A stretch of DNA of 64,000 bases from Gammaproteobacteria bacterium (lineage in GTDB: Bacteria > Pseudomonadota > Gammaproteobacteria > Steroidobacterales > GCA-2729495): assembly GCA_015709695.1 (NCBI GenBank), contig CP054183.1:2840992-2904991 (forward strand), written 5' to 3'. Shown here one piece after another: positions 1 to 8,392 of the stretch (the stretch's first letter is position 1; each line of letters starts with the position of its first letter). Made by a program: the position numbers and the translations under genes. A model generated the notes under the pieces. It was not told the origin of the DNA. It was given only the letters and a program-made list of their open reading frames with translations, and searched no databases.

Positions 1-2
1 CG

Positions 3-107
3 GATGCCCGGGTGGCCGCCGCGCAGGAGCGCTGGCGGAGCGCCGAAAGACAGCGCATGGAGCTGCTGGCAGCGATCGAGGAGATCGAAGAGGCGAGCGC
101 GGCGTAG
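3..107 (+). CDS. C-terminal fragment of an unidentified protein
   Basis: An open frame enters from the left edge and ends at TAG 105-107, leaving 34 residues. They are rich in Ala, Glu and Arg, with a charged helical pattern (ERQRMELLAAIEEIEEA) that suggests a coiled-coil or helical tail. Nothing else can be said about its identity. A T-rich stretch follows at 121-141. Confidence 0.45.
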   Translation, partial: DARVAAAQERWRSAERQRMELLAAIEEIEEASAA

Positions 108-192
108 GCAAGCTCAAGAATTTGTTTTTATTTGAGTTTTTAGTCATCACCAAATTGACAGTGATGATATTGGTATGCGGTGCCGGCACCCG

Positions 193-594
193 CTATAACG
201 CCTGGGCGATGCTCTCGACGGCGTCTCGCGTCAGCGCCTCGGGGTTGGCCTTGCAGAACGTCGTGAGCTCGTCGCCCAGACGCTGGTAGGTCCAGGGCGA
301 GCCCTTGCCGTCGGCCGCGTCGACCAGTTCCTGCAGCGACTTGCCCCTGGCCGCCTGCAGGTAGCCGGCGGCCCAGGTGATCAGCGAGTGACGACTGCCG
401 AGCGGGGAGATGCGCACCATCTCGCTGAATACCTTGCAGGGGATCGCGCCGATGTCCGGGACGCCGCCCATTCCTCTGGGCATCTCCAGCTTCTCGGCCG
501 GGGCACCACCCGCGGCAAGCAGCAGGACCAGTGCGGGCAGTGCGTGACGGAAAGACATCCGGGGCAGCTTCATGGGGCGGTATCCGTCCTTCAT
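193..594 (-). CDS. Small secreted protein, HdeA/Rap1a-like
   Basis: A 133-residue protein with an N-terminal hydrophobic signal segment ending near APAEK, so it is probably periplasmic. The mature part has the order Cys, Trp-Ala-Ala-Gly-Tyr, Cys-x-x-Asn-Pro (about residues 52, 73 and 113). This resembles the pattern of small HdeA-type or Rap1a-type periplasmic proteins, where the two cysteines form a disulfide. That assignment is by pattern only. The start ATG overlaps the stop of the upstream membrane-protein gene in an ATGA arrangement (591-594), so the two are translationally coupled and may act together. A second in-frame ATG at codon 8 is possible. Confidence 0.6.
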   Translation of the reverse strand: MKDGYRPMKLPRMSFRHALPALVLLLAAGGAPAEKLEMPRGMGGVPDIGAIPCKVFSEMVRISPLGSRHSLITWAAGYLQAARGKSLQELVDAADGKGSPWTYQRLGDELTTFCKANPEALTRDAVESIAQAL

Positions 595-1553
595 TCCGTG
601 GCAACGCTGGCGCGGCGACCCAGCTCGGAGGGCTTCTTGGGCGCGATCAGCAGCATGTAGATCAGCAACAGCAGGGCAGCGGTCAGCGTCCCGGCCTCAA
701 GCGGGTGCTTCCAGGGCTCGATGAACACCGCGTGGCCCATCCAGTCCATCTTCTCCATGATTTCCACGTTCACCCAGGCGATGTTGCCGACCGGGATGCC
801 GTAGCGCAGGGCCGTGGCGGTGCGCTTGAACTGGAACAGCCGGGTAAGACAGTAGCCCGCCCAGGTCACGGCGACGAAGATCGACGCCATGTTGACGGCG
901 ACGTACAGCGTGCCCTTGCCCATCAGGCCCGGATCGAAGGTGAGCAGGTTCCAGGTGTAGCAGAACCAGGTGACGAAGATCGTCTCCATGAAGGTGATGA
1001 TGGCGTAGTTGCGATCCTTGGCCGTCTTGGTGCTTGGCCCAAGACCCTCGACGAGGCCCAGCTTGTCCTGGAACCACAGGAACATGTTGCAGCGCGTGTC
1101 CTTGTCGAAGGTGTAGAAGGACAGCATCATGAGCAGCAGGCCCACCGTCGAGCCCATGATCATGTACTCGGGGTAGGTGCCGCTGACTTCCAGGCCGTCG
1201 GCGCCGCTCATCCGGGGCAGCATTCCCCAGTTCATGCGGCCGTACCACATGTAGAAGAACTCGATCCAGCACATCCAGACGATCAGGCCGGCGAAAAAGC
1301 CGATCCAGGTCTGGAAGGTTTCGTTCTTCGACTTCACCCCGTACCAGAGCATGATGATGCCGGTGAAGCCGAGCAACGGCGAAACCATCATGGTGGTCTC
1401 GCGCCCGAGGAGGTGCTCGATCAGCACCATGGCGGTGTGTCCGAGGCCCACGGCCAGGAACATCGCCACGAACGTGACGAGGCCGACGATGGGGGGCTTC
1501 CAGAGCTTCGACTTGGCGGGAGTCGGCTGGGCAATGGCTTTTGCTGCACTCAT
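591..1553 (-). CDS. Multi-pass integral membrane protein of unknown function
   Basis: A 320-residue protein with about seven hydrophobic segments, many aromatic residues (for example WCYTWNLL-like and FFYMWYGRMNW stretches) and a short cytoplasmic-type C-terminus with basic residues. A good ribosome binding site (GGAG) lies before the ATG. No catalytic motif was recognised. The gene is coupled by a 4-bp overlap to the following small secreted protein. The aromatic and Met-rich membrane segments would fit a redox or metal-related membrane subunit, but this is speculation. Confidence 0.7.
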   Translation of the reverse strand: MSAAKAIAQPTPAKSKLWKPPIVGLVTFVAMFLAVGLGHTAMVLIEHLLGRETTMMVSPLLGFTGIIMLWYGVKSKNETFQTWIGFFAGLIVWMCWIEFFYMWYGRMNWGMLPRMSGADGLEVSGTYPEYMIMGSTVGLLLMMLSFYTFDKDTRCNMFLWFQDKLGLVEGLGPSTKTAKDRNYAIITFMETIFVTWFCYTWNLLTFDPGLMGKGTLYVAVNMASIFVAVTWAGYCLTRLFQFKRTATALRYGIPVGNIAWVNVEIMEKMDWMGHAVFIEPWKHPLEAGTLTAALLLLIYMLLIAPKKPSELGRRASVATE

Positions 1554-1734
1554 GCGACTGTCTCCGGTAGCTCGAGTTAACGCAACTTGGCGACGACGAT
1601 GTCCTCTGCCTGGAAGTCTAGGCAGGCCGCGCAGCCGGGTGTGTCAACCGCAGGCAAACAGAATGCAACCCATGGCAATCGTCGGGTAGGCCCTGCTGTC
1701 ATCTGGCCGGGACCAATGGGCTGGCGGAGCGCAG

Positions 1735-1773
1735 CACAGGGTGCCAGCACAGGGTGCCAGCACAGGGTGCCGG
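1735..1773. repeat. 13-bp tandem repeat, three copies
   Basis: CACAGGGTGCCAG occurs head-to-tail at 1735-1747, 1748-1760 and 1761-1773, the last copy with one change (CCGG instead of CCAG). The third copy runs into the left arm of the 26-bp inverted repeat, so the array may have grown by slippage from the end of that element. Confidence 0.9.
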
Positions 1774-1855
1774 TGTTACGGTTTCGGTATTTGCGCGCGA
1801 GGCAACGGTCCAGCGCAGCATGAGGCGGTTACCGAAACCGTAACACCGGCACCCT
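1764..1855. repeat. 26-bp perfect inverted repeat upstream of amidase
   Basis: The left arm at 1764-1789 and the right arm at 1830-1855 are perfect reverse complements, separated by 40 bases. Both contain the core CCGGTGTTACGGTTTCGG (on opposite strands). The same core appears a third time just after the amidase gene at 3465-3487. An 11-bp direct repeat CACCCTGCGAC follows at 1850-1860 and 1861-1871. Confidence 0.9.
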
Positions 1856-1887
1856 GCGACCACCCTGCGACAGCGATGGAGTACCCC

Positions 1888-3438
1888 ATGACCGACGCAC
1901 CCGATACCACACGCCGCGAATTCATCCGCACCGGCGCCATGCTGGCTGGCGCGGCCCTGATGCCTCCCGGCGCCGTCGCTGCGGGTATCTCTCGCGGGGC
2001 GATGCGTGATTATCTGTCGCAGGACGCCACCGGGCTCGCCGCGCTGCTGAAGCGTGGTGAGGTATCCGCTGCCGAGCTGCTCGAGCTCGCGATCGCGCGC
2101 ACCGAGGCCGTCAATCCCGCCATCAACGCCATCTGCCGCAAGCACTACGAGGCGGCCCGCGCGGCGCTGAAGTCGATCGACCCGAGGGCGCCGCTGGCCG
2201 GCGTGCCGTTCCTGCTGAAGGACCTCGGCGTGCAGCTGAAGGGCACGGTAACCAGCAACGGCTCGCGTTTCTTCGCGGACCGCGTGGCCACCCATACCAG
2301 CACGGTGGTGCAACGCTACCAGGCGGCAGGCCTCAACATCTTCGGCAAGACGGCCTCACCCGAGTTCGGCATGTTGCCGAATACCATCTCGACGCTGTGG
2401 GGCAGGACGCTCAACCCCTGGAACCCGGAGTATTCCGCGGGGGGCAGCTCGGGCGGTGCCGCTGCCGCCGTGGCCGCGGGCATCGTGCCTGTGGCGCACG
2501 CGACCGATGGCGGTGGCTCGATCCGTTTTCCGGCAGCCTTGTGCGGACTCGTCGGCCTGAAGCCCACGCGCGCGCGTACGCCACTCGGTCCCGACAAGAG
2601 CGAGGGCTGGGCCGGCCTCTCCTGCGGACATGTGGTCTCGCGTTCCGTGCGCGACACGGCGCTGCTGCTCGACCTCACGCAGGGCCCCGAGCCCGGTGCG
2701 GCCTACTGGCCGCCGGCGCCGGCGGGCCGCTATGTGAGCGAACTCGAACGCGAGCCCGCCCGGCTGCGCATCGCCGTCGTCACGCAGTCGCCGCTCGGCA
2801 GTGCCGTGCACCAGGACTGCCTCGATGCGGTGCGCAAGGCGGTCGACCTGTGCCGTTCGCTGGGCCACGAACTGCACGAGACCGTCCTGCCCGAGTCGTT
2901 CGTCCGCTATGCCGACAACGTCGGGCCGCTGCCACTCGTCGGCGCCAGCCTGCAGATCCGCGACCGTGCCCGTGAGCTCGGCCGGGAGCCCGGCGCGGAG
3001 GATCTCGAACCCGTGGTGCTCGCCGTGTACCACCAGTCCGCCAGGATCGGCGCCGTGGACTACGAAGCCGCACGCCAGGCGATACAACGCCTGGGCTTCG
3101 CGATGAGCCGCTTCATGCAGGACTTCGATGTGCTGCTGATGCCGGTTTCGCCACGCCCGCCGTGGAAGGTGGGCGATTTCACCCTCGACCTTCCCCTCGA
3201 CAAGTTTCTCGCCAGCATGACGGGCTGCAGCGATTTCACCGTGCTCTACAACTGCACCGGCCAGCCCGCCATCACCCTGCCGCTGCACTGGAACGCTGCG
3301 GGCATGCCGGTCGGCACGATGTTCGGCGCCCGCTACGGCGACGAGGCGACGCTGCTGCGCCTGGCGGCTCAACTCGAGCGAGTGGCGCCGTGGGGTGGGC
3401 ACATGAGTCCGCTGTTCGCGGAGGCGCTGCAAGGGTAG
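1888..3438 (+). CDS. Tat-exported amidase (amidase signature family)
   Basis: A 516-residue amidase-signature enzyme that hydrolyses amide bonds. The Ser-cisSer-Lys triad is visible: Lys111 (FLLKDLG), Ser187 in the GGSSGG motif (185-190) and Ser211 in DGGGSIRFP. The 24-residue spacing between the two serines matches known family members such as fatty acid amide hydrolase. The N-terminus carries a twin-arginine-type signal (TTRREFIRTG followed by a hydrophobic stretch to about residue 32), so export to the periplasm is likely. The substrate cannot be told; indole-acetamide, peptide amide or aryl amide are all possible. The start at 1888 was chosen because it begins the Tat signal; ATG 1876 is in frame. 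The gene is bracketed by copies of one repeat. Confidence 0.88.
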   Translation: MTDAPDTTRREFIRTGAMLAGAALMPPGAVAAGISRGAMRDYLSQDATGLAALLKRGEVSAAELLELAIARTEAVNPAINAICRKHYEAARAALKSIDPRAPLAGVPFLLKDLGVQLKGTVTSNGSRFFADRVATHTSTVVQRYQAAGLNIFGKTASPEFGMLPNTISTLWGRTLNPWNPEYSAGGSSGGAAAAVAAGIVPVAHATDGGGSIRFPAALCGLVGLKPTRARTPLGPDKSEGWAGLSCGHVVSRSVRDTALLLDLTQGPEPGAAYWPPAPAGRYVSELEREPARLRIAVVTQSPLGSAVHQDCLDAVRKAVDLCRSLGHELHETVLPESFVRYADNVGPLPLVGASLQIRDRARELGREPGAEDLEPVVLAVYHQSARIGAVDYEAARQAIQRLGFAMSRFMQDFDVLLMPVSPRPPWKVGDFTLDLPLDKFLASMTGCSDFTVLYNCTGQPAITLPLHWNAAGMPVGTMFGARYGDEATLLRLAAQLERVAPWGGHMSPLFAEALQG

Positions 3439-3464
3439 CCGCCGACGTCCGCGTCAGGGGCACC

Positions 3465-3494
3465 GGGTGCCGGTGTTACGGTTTCGGGGCACCC
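3465..3494. repeat. Third copy of amidase-flanking repeat
   Basis: Begins 27 bases after the amidase stop. Bases 3465-3487 match the 1765-1787 arm. Here the copy also folds on itself, GGGTGCC (3465-3471) pairing with GGCACCC (3488-3494). It lies between convergent genes. It lacks a strong T-run, so it is not a convincing intrinsic terminator. Confidence 0.8.
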
Positions 3495-3515
3495 TTCTCG
3501 GGCACCTTTCCTCGG

Positions 3516-4202
3516 TCAGCCGATCCGGCCGCCGGGCAGATCCTCGCCCCGCTGCAGGGGTGGCTGCCGCTTGATGGCCGGATCGAAGGCATGGAAGGTG
3601 TGGCCGATCGTGGCGGGATCATCCAGACAGCGGACGACCAGGCGGGCGAGGTCGGCCCGGTTGATGACGCCCATGACGCTGCGGTCCTCGGTGAGCACGG
3701 CCGTTCCACTCGCCGGATCGTCGCCCATGCCGCCCGGCCGCAGGATGGTGTACTCGAGGCCGCTGGCCGTCAGGTAGTCTTCGCCCCGGGTCTTCTCATC
3801 GAGCACCGGGCCGAGGAATTCCAGCACCTTCGGGTGAACGCTCGGGCGGCTGTCGCCGGCGCCCACGGCGGTGACGAACACGAAGCGGCGGATGCCGGCC
3901 GCCCTGGCCGCATCCACGAGGTTGCGCGTGCCCTGGTAGTCGGGCCGCGGTTCGCCGCGCTTGCCGCCCACGGTGCAGACGATGGCGCGGAACGTCCCGG
4001 ACGCCACCGCCGCCTGCACTGCCTGCGGATCCAGTACATCGCCGCGGCAGAGCCTGACCGGCAGCTGCTGCAGGTCCTGCAGGCCGGAAGTCGGCCGCAC
4101 CAGGACGGTGACCGCCTCGCTTCGCGCGGCCAGCAGGCGCGCCACCTCGAGTCCGGTGCCACGGGTGGCGCCGGCAATCAATACTCCATCGGTCACCAGC
4201 AC
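3516..4202 (-). CDS. NAD(P)-binding Rossmann protein (atypical SDR)
   Basis: A 228-residue protein with an N-terminal dinucleotide-binding motif (IAGATRGTGLEVARLL, about residues 9-24). A conserved GDV follows, then a VTAVGAGDSRP segment and a TILRPGGM stretch. This is the layout of atypical short-chain dehydrogenases of the NAD(P)H-binding/NmrA-like type, several of which lack the Tyr-x-x-x-Lys catalytic pair, as seems true here. The substrate is unknown. The start is GTG at 4200-4202. It converges on the amidase gene. Confidence 0.75.
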   Translation of the reverse strand: MLVTDGVLIAGATRGTGLEVARLLAARSEAVTVLVRPTSGLQDLQQLPVRLCRGDVLDPQAVQAAVASGTFRAIVCTVGGKRGEPRPDYQGTRNLVDAARAAGIRRFVFVTAVGAGDSRPSVHPKVLEFLGPVLDEKTRGEDYLTASGLEYTILRPGGMGDDPASGTAVLTEDRSVMGVINRADLARLVVRCLDDPATIGHTFHAFDPAIKRQPPLQRGEDLPGGRIG

Positions 4203-4230
4203 CTTTCGAGAGGGGTGGTGTTCAGTCAGC

Positions 4231-4947
4231 TCATGCGGCGCGGCGGCGGATCAGGCCCAGGGCAGCCATGCCACTGCCCAGCAGCCAGAGCGCGCCCGGC
4301 ACGGGCACGGCTGCGACCACGTTGCGGGTGAAGGAGCAGCCGCCGGGGGCGCAACCGGTGGAGATGGAGAACAGATCCTCCTCCACTTCAGCCTCGTACA
4401 TGTCGTTGTGCCCGTGGAGGGTCAGGCCCAAGCCCACGTTGAAAGCCTGGTAGGTGCCGGCTGGTGCATTGCCGCCGACTGGGGTGAGCCGGTACAGGAA
4501 AATGTCGGTGCTCTCTCCCGGGTTCAGCGTGCCGTTCCAGTCGAACCATCCATTGGGCGGGGGGGGGACATCCCACTGGTAGGCGGAGGTCGGGCCGCCG
4601 CAGCCGGGGGCCGCAAACGTGTCGTTGCAGGAGCGTCTAATGAACTGACTGACGTAGTCGTAGCTGTCGAACGGCACTTCGCCATACGGAGACACCTGCA
4701 GTTGCCCTGTTGCCGGGAAGGTGGCCGGGTTGATGCCGCCGAAGGAATCGATGGTGTTGTCATACACCAGCGGGTCGGATGCCGAATCCAGCGTCAGCGT
4801 CACCCAGACGTCGATGGCCTCGTTCGAGTTCACGGTGCCTGTCGGATCCCTGAATGTCAGCGTACCGATGATGGCCGCGTTCGCCGTGGCGCTGGCGGCC
4901 AGCAGCAGGATCGCCCCGAAGAGGCCCGAATGGATGCGCTTGATCAT
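4231..4947 (-). CDS. PEP-CTERM sorting domain protein
   Basis: A 238-residue exported protein. It has an N-terminal signal peptide (hydrophobic stretch ending ATANA). The C-terminal tail VPVPGALWLLGSGMAALGLIRRR is a typical PEP-CTERM signal: a VPxP motif, one membrane span and a basic end. Exosortase EpsH/XrtA-type enzymes recognise such tails and move the protein to the outer surface or the exopolysaccharide matrix. The middle part (about 30-205) is Thr/Asn/Gly-rich and probably beta, with no recognised enzyme motif. The start at 4947 gives the signal peptide and has GGGAG upstream. No exosortase is in this window. Confidence 0.85.
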   Translation of the reverse strand: MIKRIHSGLFGAILLLAASATANAAIIGTLTFRDPTGTVNSNEAIDVWVTLTLDSASDPLVYDNTIDSFGGINPATFPATGQLQVSPYGEVPFDSYDYVSQFIRRSCNDTFAAPGCGGPTSAYQWDVPPPPNGWFDWNGTLNPGESTDIFLYRLTPVGGNAPAGTYQAFNVGLGLTLHGHNDMYEAEVEEDLFSISTGCAPGGCSFTRNVVAAVPVPGALWLLGSGMAALGLIRRRAA

Positions 4948-5151
4948 GATGGACTCCCACTGGTCGGCACTGGCATGCCTTGTTGTGATTTCTGGCGGGG
5001 AAGTCAGACAAATCTCCGGCCTTCTTCCAGAGGCCTTCGCTTCTTCCTGTCCGACGCTACCGTGTCCAGCAGCAGTGTGCGCCCCGGCGGGCTGGATCGT
5101 CAACCGCCTTGTGCATTCCAGGACATTGATCCGATTTGACTAAATGAGGAT

Positions 5152-6807
5152 TCAGTTCGCGGGTCGCCCCGCCCAGAGGGCCACCAGCCCCGCGGCGCCC
5201 AGGCTCCATCCGATCCACTCCGGATCGATGCCGAGGCCGAGGAAGAGCACGCCGCTCACCAGCAGGCTGGCCCCGCATCCCAGCCAGTACCGTGAAGGCT
5301 CGCGCCCCGTGGCAGGGGCGCGGTTCCCGGGGGCCGCCTCGCTCGGTCCGGTGGCGGCGGCCGGGCCCCCTGCCGAATTGTTCTCGACGAATCGCCGCAG
5401 TGCGCCGGGCAGCTTCTCCAGCGCGTAGCGCAGGTCGGGCAGCTCGCGGCGCAGCCGCCGCAGCGTTGCCCGCGGGCCGGCCTGCTCGCGCACCCAGGCC
5501 TTGAGCACCGGGTAGCCGGTCTCCCAGAGGTCGAGTTCGGGGTAGAGCGCGCGGCCGAGGCCTTCGATCTGCACCAGGGTCTTCTGCAGCAACATCAGCT
5601 GGGGCTGCACCTCCATGTCGAACTGCCGCGCGGTCTGGAACAGGCGCAGCAGCACCTGGCCGAAGGAGATGTCCTTGAGCGGCTTGTTGAACACCGGCTC
5701 GCAGACCGAGCGGATCGCCGATTCGAACTCGTCCACGCGGGTGCCGGCCGGCACCCAGTGCGAGTCGAGGTGCAGCTGCGCCACGCGCTGGTAGTCACGG
5801 TCGAAGAAGGCGAGGAAGTTCTCGGCGAGGTAGCGGCGGTCCGCCTCACCCAGCGTGCCGACGATGCCGAAGTCCACCGCGCAGTACTTCGGATACTCGG
5901 GATCGCGCGCGTCGACGAAGATGTTGCCGGGGTGCATGTCGGCGTGGAAGAAGTTGTCGCGGAACACCTGGGTGAAGAATATCGCCACGCCGTTGGCGGC
6001 GAGCCGCGGGATGTTGACCTTCGCCGCCTGCAGCGCCGCCATGTCGTCGATGGGAATGCCGTGGATGCGTTCCATCACCATGACGCTCGGCCGGCAGTAG
6101 TCCCAGTACACCTGCGGCACGTACAGCTTGGGGTCGCCCTCGAAGTTGCGGCGCAGCTGCGCGGCGTTGGCCGTCTCGCGCATCAGGTCGAGTTCGTTGA
6201 GGATGGTCTTCTCGTACTCCGCCACGAGTTCCACCGGCCGCAGCCGGCGGCTGTCGCGCCACCAGCGCCCGGCGAGGCGCGCCACGGCGTAGAGCACCTC
6301 CAGGTCCTGCTCCACCTGCTCGCGAACCCGCGGGCGCAGGATCTTCACCACCACATCCTCGCCGCCCGGCAGCCGCGCCGCGTGCACCTGGGCAATGGAG
6401 GCGGCGGCCAGCGCCTGCTCCTCGAAGCTCGCGAAGACCTCGCTCGCCGGGCGGCCGTAGGCGCGGGCCAGCTCCGCCAGCGCCTGCTCCGACGGAAACG
6501 GCGGCACCTGGTCCTGCAGCTTCGCCAGCTCCACGCCGATGTCCGCGGGCAGCAGGTCCTGGCGGGTGGACACCGACTGGCCGAACTTCACGTAGATCGG
6601 CCCCAGCTCCTGCAGCGCCTCGCGCAGGCGCACGCCGCGCGGCCGCGCGGTGTCGCGGCCCAGCCAGTAGAACGGCCAGAGGTAGAGCAGGAAGCGGAAC
6701 GGCCGGAACAGGTGGATCTGCACGATGAACTCGTCGAGCCCGTGCCGGAACAGCACGCGCTGGATGACGAGGAGGCGGAGGATGAGGCGAAGGCGCGGCA
6801 TGGTCAT
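5152..6807 (-). CDS. ubiB: UbiB, ubiquinone biosynthesis ABC1-type kinase-like protein
   Basis: A 551-residue member of the UbiB/ABC1/ADCK family, an atypical ATPase/kinase-like protein needed for ubiquinone synthesis at the inner membrane. Visible motifs are KFGQ (74-77) in the N-terminal extension, an Ala-rich nucleotide loop (AAASIAQVHAA), the VVVK lysine, FFHADMHPGN and the metal-binding DFG (DFGIVGTLG). The C-terminus has a Gly/Ala/Pro linker and two hydrophobic segments, as is usual for the family. It is last in ubiE-ubiJ-ubiB. The start at 6807 (MTMPRLRL) aligns with the N-terminus of E. coli UbiB; the ribosome binding site is weak. Confidence 0.93.
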   Translation of the reverse strand: MTMPRLRLILRLLVIQRVLFRHGLDEFIVQIHLFRPFRFLLYLWPFYWLGRDTARPRGVRLREALQELGPIYVKFGQSVSTRQDLLPADIGVELAKLQDQVPPFPSEQALAELARAYGRPASEVFASFEEQALAAASIAQVHAARLPGGEDVVVKILRPRVREQVEQDLEVLYAVARLAGRWWRDSRRLRPVELVAEYEKTILNELDLMRETANAAQLRRNFEGDPKLYVPQVYWDYCRPSVMVMERIHGIPIDDMAALQAAKVNIPRLAANGVAIFFTQVFRDNFFHADMHPGNIFVDARDPEYPKYCAVDFGIVGTLGEADRRYLAENFLAFFDRDYQRVAQLHLDSHWVPAGTRVDEFESAIRSVCEPVFNKPLKDISFGQVLLRLFQTARQFDMEVQPQLMLLQKTLVQIEGLGRALYPELDLWETGYPVLKAWVREQAGPRATLRRLRRELPDLRYALEKLPGALRRFVENNSAGGPAAATGPSEAAPGNRAPATGREPSRYWLGCGASLLVSGVLFLGLGIDPEWIGWSLGAAGLVALWAGRPAN

Positions 6808-6925
6808 GTTGCGGTCGGTTCCGGCTGCTCCGCGCAGAGGCATCGGCGCGGCGGGGGATACCCCCGAACGAAGCGAATGACGGGGAGCGGCTTCGGGGCT
6901 GTCGCCCGCCGCGCCCCCGTTGCCG

Positions 6926-7534
6926 TCAACGGCGCCTGTCCTCCTCCAGCCGGGCAAGCCGCGCCTCGGCGCGGTCCGCGTCCTCGGCCAGCGTGTCGAC
7001 CGCCCGGGCGAAGGCCGCGAGTTCGCTGGCCGTCGCCACCACGCGCGCCTCGTCCTGCAGGTATCCGGAAACACTGCGCGCCACGCTGCGCCCGGCATCC
7101 GCGCCCCAGCTGCCGGCCGCGCGCGCCGCATTGCCCGCCTGCCGCGCCAGCGGGTCGCCCACCAGGCGCGCGAGCTCCTCCTCGAGGTCCGGGGCAGCGA
7201 AGCGCAGCAGGTCGCGGAACCGGCCGGCGATATCGGTGTCGCCCGTCATCCGCACCGCGCCTTCGCGGACCGCGGCCTGCGGGTCCTCGCGCAGCAGCCG
7301 GCCCAGCCCGAGCAGGGTGCCGCTCAGGGTGGCATCCGGCGCGGCACCGTCAGGCAGCGCCAGGTCGATGCGTCCGCCGCTGACCTTGAGCCGCAGGTCG
7401 AGGGGCGTGCCCTCTATGCAGAGGCCGAGGATCCGTCCCTCGAGCCCCTGCGCCAGTGCCTGGGCGCTGGTCGACTGCGCCAGGCCGCGGTTGAGCAGCA
7501 GCGCGAAGGGGCGGAACAGCATCTCGGCCAGCAT
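6926..7534 (-). CDS. ubiJ: UbiJ, ubiquinone biosynthesis accessory factor
   Basis: A 202-residue protein with an N-terminal SCP2-like lipid-binding domain (about 15-115) and a helical, charged C-terminal region. This is the layout of UbiJ, which binds ubiquinone intermediates and helps organise the soluble Ubi enzyme complex with UbiK. It lies 12 bases after ubiE and 118 bases before ubiB, the conserved order in gammaproteobacteria. The hydrophobic SCP2 core (LDLRLKVSGGRIDLAL) and the ends of the domain are clear by eye. Confidence 0.9.
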   Translation of the reverse strand: MLAEMLFRPFALLLNRGLAQSTSAQALAQGLEGRILGLCIEGTPLDLRLKVSGGRIDLALPDGAAPDATLSGTLLGLGRLLREDPQAAVREGAVRMTGDTDIAGRFRDLLRFAAPDLEEELARLVGDPLARQAGNAARAAGSWGADAGRSVARSVSGYLQDEARVVATASELAAFARAVDTLAEDADRAEARLARLEEDRRR

Positions 7535-7546
7535 GACCCGCGGTCC

Positions 7547-8308
7547 TCAGTAACGGAAGCCGAGGTGCAGCGCGACGATGCCGCCACTCAGGTTGTGGAA
7601 GCGGCAGTCCTCGAGCCCGGCGTCGGCCATCATCCGGCGCAGCGTCTCCTGGTCCGGATGCATGCGGATCGACTCGGCGAGGTAGCGATAGCTGGCCTCA
7701 TCATCCGCCACCATGCGACCCAGCCACGGCAGGATCCTGAACGAGTAGCTGTCGTAGACCGGCGCCAGCAGCGGCAGCGCGGGCCTCGAGAACTCCAGCA
7801 CCAGCAGGCGGCCGCCCGGACGCAGCACGCGCGCCATGCTGCGCAGTGCCGCGGCCTTGTCGGTGACGTTGCGCAGCCCGAAGGCGATGGTGACGCAGTG
7901 GAAGCTCTCCGGCGCGAAGGGCAGCCGCTCGGCATCGGCCTGGACGCAGCGGACATTGCCGACGAAGCCGCGGTCGACGAGACGCTGGCGACCCCTGGCC
8001 AGCATGGCGGCATTGATGTCGGTGAGGACGACACGGCCCTCGCGGCCCACCTGCCGGCAGAGGCCGGCGGCGATGTCGCCGGTGCCGCCGGCGACATCGA
8101 GCGCCGCCTGGCCGGGACGCAGGCCGGTGCGGGCCAGCGCGAAGCGCTTCCAGAGCCGGTGCAGGCCGCCGGACATGAGGTCGTTCATCAGGTCGTAGCG
8201 GTCGGCGACGGAGTCGAAGACCTCGCGGACCCTGCCGGCCTTCTCGGCGACTGGGACGGTCTGGTAGCCGAAATGAGTGGTGTCGGACACGGCGGACAGT
8301 TTACTCAA
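7547..8308 (-). CDS. ubiE: UbiE, C-methyltransferase of ubiquinone/menaquinone synthesis
   Basis: A 253-residue SAM-dependent methyltransferase. It carries THFGYQTV near the N-terminus, then the UbiE signature [18 protein letters not shown], the SAM motif [11 protein letters not shown] and the late FGLRNVTD motif. The enzyme methylates the ring of 2-methoxy-6-polyprenyl-benzoquinol and demethylmenaquinol. It is first of the ubiE-ubiJ-ubiB set. Length and motifs match the E. coli enzyme. Confidence 0.96.
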   Translation of the reverse strand: MSKLSAVSDTTHFGYQTVPVAEKAGRVREVFDSVADRYDLMNDLMSGGLHRLWKRFALARTGLRPGQAALDVAGGTGDIAAGLCRQVGREGRVVLTDINAAMLARGRQRLVDRGFVGNVRCVQADAERLPFAPESFHCVTIAFGLRNVTDKAAALRSMARVLRPGGRLLVLEFSRPALPLLAPVYDSYSFRILPWLGRMVADDEASYRYLAESIRMHPDQETLRRMMADAGLEDCRFHNLSGGIVALHLGFRY

Positions 8309-8392
8309 TTCCCGGAGGAGCCAGCCGCGATGGCACCGGCCGGCACCGCGGGGCGCACGGCAGCTGCCGCGAAGCCGTTCCCGGTGCGCGAT

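Larger units (their letters stand above)
1554..1887. other. Intergenic region, 334 bases, with repeats
   Basis: Divergent spacer between the membrane-protein gene (minus) and the amidase (plus). It holds a 13-bp tandem repeat (1735-1773), a perfect 26-bp inverted repeat (1764-1789 with 1830-1855) and an 11-bp tandem repeat (1850-1871). The GGAG ribosome binding site of the minus-strand gene is just after 1554. No clear promoter was picked out. Confidence 0.7.

Noticed and set aside
144..167. Hairpin TCATCAC/GTGATGA near the left edge
   Set aside because: The stem is only 7 bp and AT-rich; on the minus strand it is followed by A-rich, not T-rich, sequence, so it is not a credible terminator.
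3465..3494. Repeat after the amidase as an intrinsic terminator
   Set aside because: The 7-bp stem has a 16-base loop and no clear T-run; it is better explained as a copy of the flanking repeat.
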